Under the pieces are notes generated by a model that worked only from the letters and a program-made list of their open reading frames with translations, was not told the DNA's origin and searched no databases. The translations under genes were made by a program, and so were the position numbers. 24,699 nucleotides of DNA from Pinguiococcus pyrenoidosus (taxonomy: Eukaryota; Sar; Pinguiophyceae; Pinguiochrysidales; Pinguiochrysidaceae): contig JAAMXY010000997.1 of the NCBI GenBank assembly GCA_019677205.1, positions 1 to 24,699 of the forward strand. Reading direction: 5' to 3'. This document shows, piece after piece, positions 1 through 8,369 of this stretch (its first letter is position 1; each line of letters opens with the position of its first letter).

Positions 1-508
1 CGCCGTCTCCGTTGGGTACGACCTGCGACGATGCTACGCCTGCCTCGCCTGACCCCCCCGCGCCAACACCGCTGGAAGCCCCAGCGGTTGAGCCAGAAGC
101 CGGGGGTTCCACCACCTCCTCCACTTCCTCCTCCTCCTCCTCCTCCTCGGTGCTGGCACACATCGAGCAGCCTGTGCAATCGCATCCAGCTCTCTCCAGC
201 ACGTCGCAGGCCACCGCCGCCACGCGCACGTGATCATTGCAGGTCTTGTCCACCGCCAGACAGCCGGTGGGGCAGACCTCGGGCTCGGCGACTTCCACGA
301 CGTTGGCGCTCTGGAAGTCCTCGCAGAGGTCGCAGCCACTGCAGTCGCAGCCCGCGTTCTCCAGAACCGAGCACTCGATGTTGTTGGCCCTCTTCATGTC
401 GTTACAGCTGACTTGCGGTTGGCCGAGGCAGCCCGGCTTGCAGCTCTGCCCGTTGGCAGAGCTGACGAGCACGAGGCCCAGGATCCCATGGAGGTAGAGG
501 ACCCGCAT
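1..508 (-). CDS. Secreted cysteine-rich protein with repeated CDC[ST]GC modules (partial, 3' end off window)
   Basis: The frame is open from the ATG at 508-506 to the window edge, giving 169 residues; the C-terminus is missing. Residues 1-21 form a signal peptide (short basic start, hydrophobic core with LGLVLVSSA, polar NGQS at the likely cleavage site). Two similar modules follow, at about residues 23-62 and 79-118. Each has C-x3-C near its start, a middle Cys, then a Leu-Glu-x-Ala-Gly pattern leading into CDCSGC (first) or CDCTGC (second), and a last Cys two residues on. The even Cys content suggests disulphide-bonded extracellular domains. An acidic run of eight Glu and a Ser/Gly/Ala-rich stretch follow. 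From general knowledge, such CDCSGC modules recur in predicted secreted or surface proteins of microalgae and other protists, with no assigned function. It is divergent from PIG-A, 340 bp away. Coding status is well supported; function is unknown. Confidence 0.8.
   Translation of the reverse strand, partial: MRVLYLHGILGLVLVSSANGQSCKPGCLGQPQVSCNDMKRANNIECSVLENAGCDCSGCDLCEDFQSANVVEVAEPEVCPTGCLAVDKTCNDHVRVAAVACDVLERAGCDCTGCSMCASTEEEEEEEEVEEVVEPPASGSTAGASSGVGAGGSGEAGVASSQVVPNGDG
104..152. repeat. CCT/AGG trinucleotide run inside the Cys-rich gene
   Basis: Seven consecutive CCT triplets (read as AGG on the minus strand), flanked by further CCN-rich triplets, encode most of an eight-Glu acidic run and following Glu/Val residues. 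It is an in-frame triplet run and therefore prone to length variation. Confidence 0.8.
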
Positions 509-848
509 CTCGCGGACTGTGCGGCGCAACGCGCGAAACTGCTCCGGTTCTGCCGCCTAAAACGAAGCGGCAAAAGAGTTCTGCGTCTGTCATTCCGTCG
601 TTGCGGAGCGCGTGACAGAGAGAAAGAGGGCGACGGCCGAAAACGGATGCCGGGCGCGAAAGTTGGACTTCCGGAACCACTGCCTCTTGAAACCAACATT
701 CGTTTCAAGATCTGCAGGGCCGAAGCCAGAGTCCGCGGTCAGCTGATCGCGAAGTCCGAGCGGGAAAAAAGCGCCACAACAGAGAAAAAGAGAAGTACCT
801 TGGCACTGCTGTGGTAAAGGTTGAGATAAGCATCAGTTGGCGAGGAGA
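509..848. promoter_or_regulatory. Divergent intergenic region, Cys-rich gene / PIG-A
   Basis: This 340-bp gap lies between two start codons pointing away from each other, so it should hold both promoters. A perfect 9-bp inverted repeat is visible (TCTTGAAAC at 685-693 and GTTTCAAGA at 702-710, 8-nt spacer). GCGGGAAA at 760-767 matches the E2F core TTTCCCGC on the minus strand, about 80 bp before the PIG-A ATG, but such an 8-mer is expected by chance in a window of this size. No TATA box was recognised. Confidence 0.5.
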
Positions 849-2462
849 ATGGAGAGGCCAACTCGAAGAGCTGGGGGCCTGCACATTGCGATGGTCTGCG
901 ACTTCTTCCATCCACGAGTGGGTGGCGTGGAGACGCACATCTGGAGCTTGAGTCAGGCGCTCCTTCGCCTTGGCCACAAGGTGGTGGTCGTCACCCATTG
1001 CTACGGGGAGCACGGGGGAGTGCAGCAAATGCCGAATGGGCTCAAAGTGTACTACCTACCCCTCGTGCCGTTCTGGCGGGACGTCACCTTGCCCACCTTC
1101 TTCCTCTTCCTGCCCATCTTCCGAGAGATTTGCGTCTACGAGAGCATCGGCATAATCCACGCGCACAGCATACCGTCTAGCCTAGCTGCGGAAGCCATAC
1201 TGTGCGGCCAGACCATGGGACTGAAGCTGGTGTACACGGATCATTCGCTGTACGGCGAGCATGACCTGGCCAGTATCCACGTGAATGCCCTTTTGAAGTG
1301 GGCACTCGCTGCCGTAGACCGAGTGGTGGCTGTTTCGAAAGCCTGTGCTCAGAGCTTGTGCACCAGATGTGATCTGCGGGACACTGACGTCACGGTCATC
1401 CCGAATGCGGTCGACGCCGGCCGCTTCTACCCAGCCGCCCACGCAGCGGGCAACCCTCTGGTCGAGGCAGGCCCAACCCTCGGACCTGGCTGCCCAGTCC
1501 CGAAGCAGTCGATCGGAATCATTGTCCTCAGCCGCCTGACGCATCGCAAGGGCGTCGGTCTGCTGGCAGAGGTGCGTCCCGTGAGAGCGAGGAACAAGCG
1601 ACCATTCGGAGCCGCCAAAGGACACCCGCGATGGCGATTGGGATGCGGAAGATTCAGCGATTCTCACGCTTGCATTCCTTCCCCAACCCACAGGTGCTTC
1701 CACTTCTTTGCCGCCGATTCCCAGAGGTGCGCATCGTCATAGGAGGGGACGGACCGAAAAGGAAACTGCTGGAAACAGCGCGAGCGAAGCATGGCTTGCA
1801 GAATTGCGTTTACATGGTCGGAGAAGTGGATCCCGGATGTGTCCGGGAGCTCCTCCATAGGGGGCAGATCCTTCTGAACTGCTCGCTGACCGAGTCCTTC
1901 GGCATCACCCTGCTTGAAGCGGCCGCGTGCGGGCTTCTCACCGTCAGCACCAACGTTGGCGGCATCCCGGACGTCCTGCCTCGCGACATGGCAATCCTGG
2001 CTCCGCCAGAGCCGGAAGCTTTGGTGAACGCAGTGGGAAAGGCCATCGATAGGCTGGAGACCGTCGATCCGCACGACTTCCACAAGCGCGTCAGCGAGGC
2101 ATACAGCTGGGAAAAGACAGCCAAGATGACCGAGCAGGTCTACGAAGCCTCCTGCCGTTGCGAACAAACGGAGCTTGCAGGTGAGAGCAGTACTCTCTTT
2201 TCGCAATGGGCAGCCGCCCAACTCCTTCCTGCATGACGCTTATGGTGGCGCAGATCGATTCCTGCGGTGCCTCCGGCGGAGCTCCGTCTTTGGCGTGCTT
2301 TTGTGCATGATAGCTGCGGCGCTGCACGTGGAGTTGCTCTTTCTGGAATGGATACGGCCGCGACCGCGAGCAGAGACGCTTTCCAGAGACGCTTTCGGCT
2401 CCACAGCGTCCAAAGTCCCCGACAAGGTTGTTCAAAGGCCACAGCAGAAGGAAGAGATGTGA
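849..2462 (+). CDS. PIGA: Phosphatidylinositol N-acetylglucosaminyltransferase catalytic subunit PIG-A (3 exons)
   Basis: Exons 849-1571, 1694-2180 and 2254-2462 (introns 122 and 73 bp, both GT-AG) give 472 residues, close to the 484 of the human protein. PIG-A transfers GlcNAc from UDP-GlcNAc to phosphatidylinositol on the cytosolic face of the ER, the first step of GPI anchor synthesis. It is a GT-B fold GT4 glycosyltransferase: PRVGGVETHIWSL lies near residue 20, the linker SRLTHRKG before exon 2, and IGGDGPKR and the E-x7-E motif (E308 and E316, TESFGITLLE) in exon 2. Exon 3 restores the C-terminal membrane helix (about 413-436) and short lumenal tail. Without splicing the 2181-2253 intron the reading stops at 2236 and loses that helix. 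The ATG at 849 is used; a longer frame from 837 would need a TTG start. The gene ends 52 bp from the convergent NDUFB8-like gene. Confidence 0.93.
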
Positions 2463-2514
2463 CTAGACAAGCAGCCGTTGAGTGCTTGGGCCTATCGCAG
2501 CTGCGCGCTCTGCT

Positions 2515-2990
2515 CTATTGCTGCCCCCACGACTTGATGTCTGCCATCTTGAACGCCTCTTTGGGCAACGTCTTATCCTTTGTGAGCTGAGTCCAGTTGA
2601 AGAGAAAGCGATTACGCAAAGCATCAGTGGAACTGCCTCCGACATGAAACACAAGTCAAGAGACAAAAGCACCCACACACGCGGAGCGCAGCGTACCGGA
2701 TGAGGCTGGTTCGGGAAATCAAGGCTGACCAGGTAGAAGTACAGCCCAAAGAAGCCGCCCAAGCCGCCCAGAAGCATCAGAACGCCGGAAGAGGTGCTCC
2801 AGTTGCCCGCGTCGATGTCCACGCAAGTCTCCGGCGCGACCGTGTCGTTCCACAGGAGGTCGAACTCCTCGTCGACTCGGCCTTGGGGCTGCTGTCGCAC
2901 AAACGGAGGTGGGGGCTTGGCCGCCGCGCCGCGCAGTCTCAAAGCCGCCGCGCGAAGCGTCTGGCGACGCAGAAGTCCGACCGCTTTCAT
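2515..2990 (-). CDS. Mitochondrial complex I subunit NDUFB8-like (plant type, 2 exons)
   Basis: Exon 1 is 2697-2990 and exon 2 is 2515-2586, with a 110-bp GT-AG intron (2587-2696), phase 0; the product is 121 residues. Residues 1-25 are rich in Arg, Leu and Ala without acidic residues, as in a mitochondrial presequence. The core reads EEFDLLWNDTVAPETCVDI, then a Gly-rich membrane helix (about 67-88, GVLMLLGGLGGFFGLYFYLV), then a polar tail ending in a short exon. This order, including the W-N/D-T-x-P-E-x-C-x-D pattern before a Gly-rich helix, resembles the short NDUFB8 (ASHI) subunit of plant complex I as I remember it. That would place it in the inner membrane arm of NADH:ubiquinone oxidoreductase. 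Without splicing, the frame continues into an unrelated Arg-rich tail. The family call rests on recall, not alignment; the spliced gene model is firmer. Confidence 0.65.
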
Positions 2991-3310
2991 TTCGGACGCA
3001 GAAGGCGCAGTTGACGCGCGAAGCTTTGTGCGCTCGTCATCAGAAATGTTTTCCGAAACGGTTCATCATTTTCTATACAAATATCATATCTATATTTACT
3101 ATTCAAAATATTTCATAATCAAATGAAACATAGCTCTACAGTGGAGATAGAACGAGGAAAATCTCGTCGATCGAACGAATCGTATCGCTACTGTGAATTT
3201 CCAGGGGTGTTCGATTTCGATCTTGTACGAACCCGAAGATCCATTCGAAAGGCGCGCGTCTTGGCCTTCTCTCAGCCACCAGCAGCCGTCCACGGGGGAT
3301 TCCGGGCACC
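2991..3310. promoter_or_regulatory. Divergent intergenic region, NDUFB8-like / VPS35L, with AT-rich island
   Basis: The region is 320 bp between two divergent starts. Its centre (about 3044-3135) is strongly AT-rich, in sharp contrast to the GC-rich surroundings, and contains AAATGTTT at 3044-3051 (AAACATTT on the minus strand). No RNA gene or protein domain was found here. It probably serves as a shared promoter. Confidence 0.5.
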
Positions 3311-6064
3311 ATGGCGGAGCGATGGCATCTCCGAGACCGCAACTTCGAGGCGGAGCGCCAACGCCACCAGATTGGTCGCCAGACTGCGCTTGAGCACCCT
3401 TTACTTCTGCCGCGCAGCTCCGCGACACACAAAAGCGACGCCCCGAGCGCTCCAGAACCCATACAAACGACCGCGAAAGCGGCTGAGAAGCCTCCCTTGG
3501 ACCCTCTGTCGCTCATGCTAGCTGGAGGACCTCCGTCGACGCCGATTACCCCGGTGGTGAAGGAATCCGCTGCGAAGGAAGAGACGAAAGCCGTGTCCAG
3601 CACCTCCTGGACTGTGCGGAGTGCCCAGATTCTGAACGATTACCAGCTCAGCGGCAACCTCCGGGTGGTGGCGAGCTTCCTGAGCACAAGTGGAGACGAT
3701 CTGCGGCCCAACAGTTTGTCCCGGTCGCGACAAAGACTACAGCAGCTGGAGACGGGGCGAGAAGACGTACGGGAGATCAGCCAAAAGGAGCTGACCGCGC
3801 AGCTGGAGCGTCTGTACGCCTCTCTGCAGGCGGCGTGGAACAATGAAGAAAGAGTGCTCACTCTCAAGCTGGCGGTACAGGTGGCCAGCGTGCTTGGAGA
3901 CATGTCCGTGCCGGCGTTCTATCCCTCGTTGTTCGTGCAAGTGACCGAGGTGCTCGATCGGTTCGGCCGTCTTGTCTTTGAGCGGATCAAGTCCAAGTCG
4001 GAGGCGACGTCCAGAACCCGCAGCAAGCTGCCGGTGGACTTCATCAGCGCAGATGTCAGCGTGGAAGCAAAGGAGACGTGCCGGAACTGGTTCTACAAGG
4101 CCGCGTGCATCCGCGATCTCCTGCCGCGGCTGTACATCGAGATGGCCTTGCTGAAGTGCTACCGCTTCCTCAGCGATGACGAGTACCCGCAGACCCTGGG
4201 CCGCCTCGCGAGCATCATAAGGGGCATCGGCGACCCGCTGGTGGGCGTGTACGCAAGGTGCTACCTCGCCAAGGTCGGGAACGAAGTGGCGCCCACCGTC
4301 AAGGACTACATGTCGCGCACGCTGCTCGACTACATGTTCGCGTTCGAGTCGTTCTCGAAGAATGGCATGGAGAGAACTCTCCGGCGAAACGGCGGAATGA
4401 GCGTTCCCGACTACCTGCACCTTCACTCGCCGGCAGTGGGATGGCTCTGCGAGTGTGTTGGCTCGACGGCGGACCAGGCGCTCCTGGCCACCGTGTTGCA
4501 GCATTTCAGGCAGAGTTGCAACAACACGATGATGCTGTCACACATCCTCAAGTCCTTCAGTGCCGAGCTCTACGCAGCGAAGGCCAGTGCGGTCGTGATT
4601 CTTGTCAAGGAAGCGACGCCCTCGCGGGTGACGCAGGTTCAGCTGCTCGCAACGCTTGGTCGCCGCCTCGCAGAGAGCTCTCCTCCGTCCGTCCAGCACG
4701 CGTCATTCTGGAGCGACGTTTGGAAGGTCGTGTCGGCGTGTGACAGCTTTGACGACTACATGAACGATCCTGAGGCCATCCGAGATCTGGAGCATCTGGT
4801 CATGATCCTGGTGCAGCGCTCCCGGGAGTTCGGCACGGCGGTGCTCACCTCCGATCATCTGATGAGCCTCCTGGATGTCTTCGAGACCTCCAAGAAAATG
4901 GAAATCTACAAGAACATCCTCGGGAACTTTGGGGCCGCCGAGGCGGCGACCACGAACGACCCCATCTTCATCCACACCATCCTGGACATTGCGCGGACGC
5001 TTCACGACTCCCTCGACTCCCTGAGTCCCGAGGGCGAGCGGAGGCACATCTCCCAGCTGATCTGTGCCTTCGCGGTCAAGATCGACTTTGGACGCGACCT
5101 CGAGCAGCAGCTCAACGTTTACGCAGAGGCGCGGGCGGCGTTTGTCAACCTCGACTCCGTCCTCGACTGCCTGTGCATTCTCGTGTCCACCTTGGCGATG
5201 AAAGCTCACATGTATGTGAAGGCTCGCCATACGAAGAGGACTGCGGGCTTCGTCAAGGCCTGCATGGCCTACTGCTACATCACGATCCCAAGCATTGACG
5301 ATCCGATGCGAAAGCTGCAGCTTCTCTTGCACTGTGGAAGTGTGAGTCTCTGCAATGGATGTCTGCCGCAGACCGACTCCTTCTTCAAGATTGCGATCTC
5401 CATGATTCCGGAGCTACCAACTCAGGTGCCCGCGGCCGGGGAGGCCTCTCGCGTGGTGCATACGGAGGAGCAGCTCTTCGGCTTCCTGACGAACTTCATG
5501 TCGGCGCTCATCTGCTGCCCGGGCCATCCGCGAAAGAACGATCCCTTCTACCTGCTTCAAGGACTGCTGAATGCGCTTGAGAGGTTCGAATGGCAGGAGT
5601 CGACGCCGTTCCAGACAAGGACCTACATCCATCTCTTGTCGCTGCTGAGCGCCTACAAGCAGGAGAAGCTTCCGTTCTCGATCGCTCACGTCGAGAGCAA
5701 CGACGTTTTGTACGCGCGGAGCGAGCAATACCTGGCGCAGCTGGGAGACGTCACTTCGCGCGTCATGGGCATCATCGTGGAAAGACTGACGGCGCTCAAG
5801 CACGACGGCTCTGAGGGGGCGCGGAAAACCCTGGCGATGCTGGCGCTGGAGCTTGCCGAGCAGTTGCTTGTCGTGATGGAGCCTTCGGCGCAGCTGGGGT
5901 CGTTCGTAGCCAACTTGGTAGGCCTGGCCAAAGGCGCCGGGAGGTCAGCACGATTTCAGAGCACGCTGGATGTGGTGCGGAGATATCGGCAAGATGTAGG
6001 CGCCACGGCAGCAGACGAGGCGCTCCAGCCCTTGGCAAGGCTGCTAGCGGCGGAGGCCGAGTAG
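3311..6064 (+). CDS. VPS35L: VPS35L, VPS35-like subunit of the Retriever/Commander complex (single exon)
   Basis: A single uninterrupted frame encodes 917 residues (human about 960). VPS35L is the scaffold of Retriever, which with VPS26C, VPS29 and the CCC complex recycles cargo from endosomes to the plasma membrane. Residues 1-95 are polar and probably disordered. An alpha-solenoid follows with strongly family-like blocks: ALKLAVQ-type helices near 185-200 with FYPSLFVQVTEVLDRFGRLV, then NWFYKAACIRDLLPRLYIE near residue 258, and IRGIGDPLVGVYARCYLAKV near 303-323. These fit the Commander paralogue rather than retromer VPS35. The start has an excellent context (ACCATGGCG). The C-terminus ends in helical, Ala/Leu-rich sequence with a TAG stop. 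It is one of two intronless long genes here, unlike most neighbours. It is convergent with thymidylate kinase, 132 bp apart. Confidence 0.92.
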   Translation: MAERWHLRDRNFEAERQRHQIGRQTALEHPLLLPRSSATHKSDAPSAPEPIQTTAKAAEKPPLDPLSLMLAGGPPSTPITPVVKESAAKEETKAVSSTSWTVRSAQILNDYQLSGNLRVVASFLSTSGDDLRPNSLSRSRQRLQQLETGREDVREISQKELTAQLERLYASLQAAWNNEERVLTLKLAVQVASVLGDMSVPAFYPSLFVQVTEVLDRFGRLVFERIKSKSEATSRTRSKLPVDFISADVSVEAKETCRNWFYKAACIRDLLPRLYIEMALLKCYRFLSDDEYPQTLGRLASIIRGIGDPLVGVYARCYLAKVGNEVAPTVKDYMSRTLLDYMFAFESFSKNGMERTLRRNGGMSVPDYLHLHSPAVGWLCECVGSTADQALLATVLQHFRQSCNNTMMLSHILKSFSAELYAAKASAVVILVKEATPSRVTQVQLLATLGRRLAESSPPSVQHASFWSDVWKVVSACDSFDDYMNDPEAIRDLEHLVMILVQRSREFGTAVLTSDHLMSLLDVFETSKKMEIYKNILGNFGAAEAATTNDPIFIHTILDIARTLHDSLDSLSPEGERRHISQLICAFAVKIDFGRDLEQQLNVYAEARAAFVNLDSVLDCLCILVSTLAMKAHMYVKARHTKRTAGFVKACMAYCYITIPSIDDPMRKLQLLLHCGSVSLCNGCLPQTDSFFKIAISMIPELPTQVPAAGEASRVVHTEEQLFGFLTNFMSALICCPGHPRKNDPFYLLQGLLNALERFEWQESTPFQTRTYIHLLSLLSAYKQEKLPFSIAHVESNDVLYARSEQYLAQLGDVTSRVMGIIVERLTALKHDGSEGARKTLAMLALELAEQLLVVMEPSAQLGSFVANLVGLAKGAGRSARFQSTLDVVRRYRQDVGATAADEALQPLARLLAAEAE

Positions 6065-6196
6065 CTCTCCTGCGTGTACAGGCGGGCCAAACGAAGAAGT
6101 GCGACGTCGCCCTCGCGAGAATTCACGCCATGCTACATAGAGGCGCGATAGTTGAGCCCTCGAAGGGCCGTTGTGTACTCCGATCGTTCTTGCCTC

Positions 6197-6983
6197 TCAC
6201 GAGGCACCTCCGTCTTCTATGGGAGCGTCCGCCATCCAAAGCTGCTGAAGCGCCGGCTGCTGCAGAGCAACTCTCTCTACGACACCATCGACCTCGGCGT
6301 CTACTCGCGCCGCGACCTCTTCGGGAGATCCCGAGGCGTCGACCACTCGCCACTCGACGCGAACGCCTTCGGGAAGGGTCTGCTCGTACTCACGAAGGGC
6401 ATGGAAGTTGCTGCGAACTCGCCGCTGCATATCCTCCTTCTCGTATCGTTCCGCACCCCACTCGCCCCTCTTCATCGCGTCGTCAATGCTCAGGTCCATG
6501 AAGATCACCGCATCAGGCGCTGGTAGTCCGCGATCCGGCTGACGGCACCTTCGGTAGACGCGTCGAGGTTTTAAAGGCACATCCTGCAGATCTCCTTCCG
6601 GAAAGGGGGCGTGCAGAGCAGAAGCGAGACGTTTCTTACCATTCCAGCGTCAAGCCCTCCTTGGAGGCAGAGAATGCGACGCCGGAGTACGCGTAGCGAT
6701 CGCACACCACGTGCTGTCCCTGAGCGAGCGCCTCTCGGATCCCCGCTGCGCACTCCCAGCGGTTCGCGCTGAACAGCAGGTGGACCGCGCGGTCGTCGAG
6801 GTCCACGCCCTGCGCCAGATAGCCATTGATCATCGTGCCGATGCCAGTGCTTCTGTCCGGAAAGCGCTTCAGCTGCGCAGAGAGCCGAGCGGCGACGCGC
6901 GCGCAGTTCGTACTCTTCCCGCTGCGGTCGACGCCTTCAAACACGATGAAAGCGCCGCGCTGGTTCGCAGGCGGCGCCGCCAT
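6197..6983 (-). CDS. DTYMK: Thymidylate kinase (dTMP kinase), 2 exons
   Basis: Exon 1 is 6640-6983 and exon 2 is 6197-6548, with a 91-bp GT-AG intron (6549-6639) splitting the Trp codon of LEWCRQPD; the product is 231 residues (human 212). It phosphorylates dTMP to dTDP with ATP, an essential step of dTTP synthesis. Visible motifs are the P-loop FEGVDRSGKST near residue 15, KRFPDRSTGIG, HLLFSANRWE, the DRY segment CDRYAYSGVAFSASKEG, GLPAPDAVIFMDL and the MKRGEWGAERYE lid-side block. RFPDRST and the absence of basic residues in a bacterial-type lid fit the eukaryotic class. The start at 6983 (GGAATGG) matches the family N-terminus. The frame is open upstream to another ATG at 7214, which would add 77 residues that could be a targeting peptide. 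Two E2F-type sites lie in that upstream stretch, which favours the shorter protein. Confidence 0.93.
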
Positions 6984-7093
6984 TCCCGCAGTAGCACTGG
7001 CGAAAAGGAGCGCGCGGTGGAGGGCGGACAGCGCCAGTGTGAACGAGTCGACGGGTTCAAGCCCAGAAGGAGCTTGCGTGATTTTTGAGTCCG

Positions 7094-7107
7094 TTTTGGC
7101 GGGAAAA
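7094..7107. promoter_or_regulatory. Candidate E2F/DP binding site upstream of thymidylate kinase
   Basis: TTTTGGCGGGAAAA contains the full E2F consensus TTTSSCGC on both strands (TTTGGCGG on one, TTTCCCGC on the other), about 110 bp upstream of the thymidylate kinase ATG. E2F/DP controls S-phase genes for DNA precursor synthesis in animals, plants and algae, which fits the target gene. Confidence 0.55.
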
Positions 7108-7188
7108 CTCGATCTTTCGCACGTTGGACATTCTAGCGCTAGTCTTTTTGTGTAACGGTTTACTCCGGCCAGCTCGAAAAGTGGCGTT

Positions 7189-7196
7189 TTTGGCGC
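7189..7196. promoter_or_regulatory. Second candidate E2F site
   Basis: TTTGGCGC matches the E2F core TTTSGCGC. It sits in an inverted repeat (GTGGCG at 7181-7186 with CGCCAC at 7194-7199). It lies about 205 bp upstream of the 6983 start, and 18 bp inside the coding region if translation begins at 7214. Confidence 0.35.
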
Positions 7197-7276
7197 CACT
7201 GTTACGCATTGCATCTCGTACAGAGACCGGTGTGCAACGGGAATGAAGGGAGATGGAGGAGGAAAGGCAGCGGATG

Positions 7277-8128
7277 CTACGCTTCATCGCTTTCTTCCCG
7301 TCTCCTCTCCTTTTTGTCCTTCTTGTCCTTCTTGTGCTTTTTCTTCTTCTTCTTCTCCTTCTTGCTCTTCTTCCGCCTGTGTCTGCCTTCGCTGTCGTCC
7401 TCAGCGTCGCGCGCGCGCTTCTTCCTTCGCTCTCTATCCTCCTCGACCTTCGCATTGGACGCTCCACTCCCCTCATCCTCCTCTCCGTCGTCCCTATCAT
7501 CTCCTTCGTCGTCGTCGTCTACATCACTCTCGCTGTTGTCCATCATTAACCTCAGGACCGAACCTGCCCCCACCGCGACACAAAATGAAATGTCAGTGTC
7601 AGAGCTGAGTATGAGAGACGCATCATGCAGCACCAGAATCACTTGGTGGAACAAAGAAGAGAAATCCGCACAAGACAAACGCACCGTGAAGAGCGGAGTT
7701 CTCTGCGAGATGTCGTTGCTTTTCGCTGAGTTTCCGGCGCTTTTTCCGAGTTTTGCGCTCGCGCTCCTCTTCCATCATCGCTCGATATCTCTGCGCCTCG
7801 TCCTCATCCGTGCCCTTCTGCTGGTTTTCCATCTCGCGCAGCTGCTTCGCCACAGTGCGCTCGTACATCTCCCCGAGCAGCTGGTCCTTGGTCTGCGCCC
7901 ACTTCTCCTTGTCGCGGAGGCGCTCCTTCACCGCCTCCTTGCGATCCATGCTCTCGCAGGCCTTCTCCTGAGGTCTGCGGGAAGGCGGCGGAGGAGAGAT
8001 CAAAACTACGAAGAGCGCAGCGGCGGATGGTTTGAACTACTTGTTTCCACCTTGCGCGGCTCACGGGTGATCAGCTGACAGCTACGTCCGCATGGCTCTG
8101 TCCAACTCCGCTCTCGCGTTGTGTCCAT
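7277..8128 (-). CDS. Lysine-rich, charged nuclear-type protein of unknown family (3 exons)
   Basis: Exons 8051-8128, 7685-7967 and 7563-7277 (introns 83 and 121 bp, GT-AG) join to 648 bp, or 215 residues, with all phases consistent. I do not recognise the family. Residues 1-26 are polar and include CQLITREPRK. Residues 27-115 are a long, highly charged helix with repeated Lys/Glu/Arg (KEAVKERLRDKEKWAQTKDQ and EEERERKTRKKRRK), probably coiled coil. After a short loop comes an acidic tract of mixed Asp, Glu and Ser (about 128-150), and the tail is a Lys-rich block with a run of six Lys, HKKDKKDKKERRR and a final EESDEA. Alternating acidic and basic tracts with KRAR- and RRKK-type sequences suggest nuclear or nucleolar localisation, possibly RNA processing; that is inference. 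The second acceptor of intron 1 is used because it keeps phase 0. Confidence 0.7.
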
Positions 8129-8369
8129 TTACGTATTTACGTATTTGGTTTCGTTCGATCCGCAAGGCTTCGAGTGACGCGTCCGCCGCCACTCGAAGGT
8201 GCGTCACCAGGAGAGAGGCGAGAGCGCAGCAGCCAAAGGGGAAAAGCGTATCGTCTAGTCAAGTGCTGGACTTGGACACGGTATTGCCAGGCGCGTTTCT
8301 TGGTCCTGGGACGGCCACCACTTCAAAATCGTCCCCTACCGCGCTTCTCATTCAGGCGCTGCTACCTCA
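8129..8369. promoter_or_regulatory. Intergenic region between two minus-strand genes
   Basis: This 241-bp stretch holds the 3' flank of the small membrane protein gene and the promoter of the Lys-rich gene. A direct repeat TACGTATT occurs twice around 8130-8146, just upstream of the ATG. Nothing else was recognised. Confidence 0.3.

Larger units (their letters stand above)
6984..7276. promoter_or_regulatory. Upstream region of thymidylate kinase
   Basis: This 293-bp region lies between the stop of the Lys-rich gene and the thymidylate kinase start, both on the minus strand. It includes the two E2F-type sites listed separately. The open frame reading through it to an ATG at 7214 may be a longer 5' coding region or simply leader sequence. 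Confidence 0.45.

Noticed and set aside
760-767. GCGGGAAA as an E2F site for PIG-A
   Set aside because: A lone degenerate 8-mer is expected several times by chance in this window, and PIG-A is not a typical S-phase gene.
230-817. 195-codon plus-strand open frame over the left divergent region
   Set aside because: It starts inside the antisense of the Cys-rich gene and runs through the promoter region; composition is shadow-like and no ATG-led family match was seen.
1384-1391. Perfect CRE palindrome TGACGTCA
   Set aside because: It lies inside PIG-A exon 1 and encodes conserved residues (TDVTVI), so no regulatory meaning can be claimed.
2181-2236. PIG-A ending at the 2236 stop
   Set aside because: Splicing 2181-2253 in phase restores the C-terminal membrane helix expected in this family.
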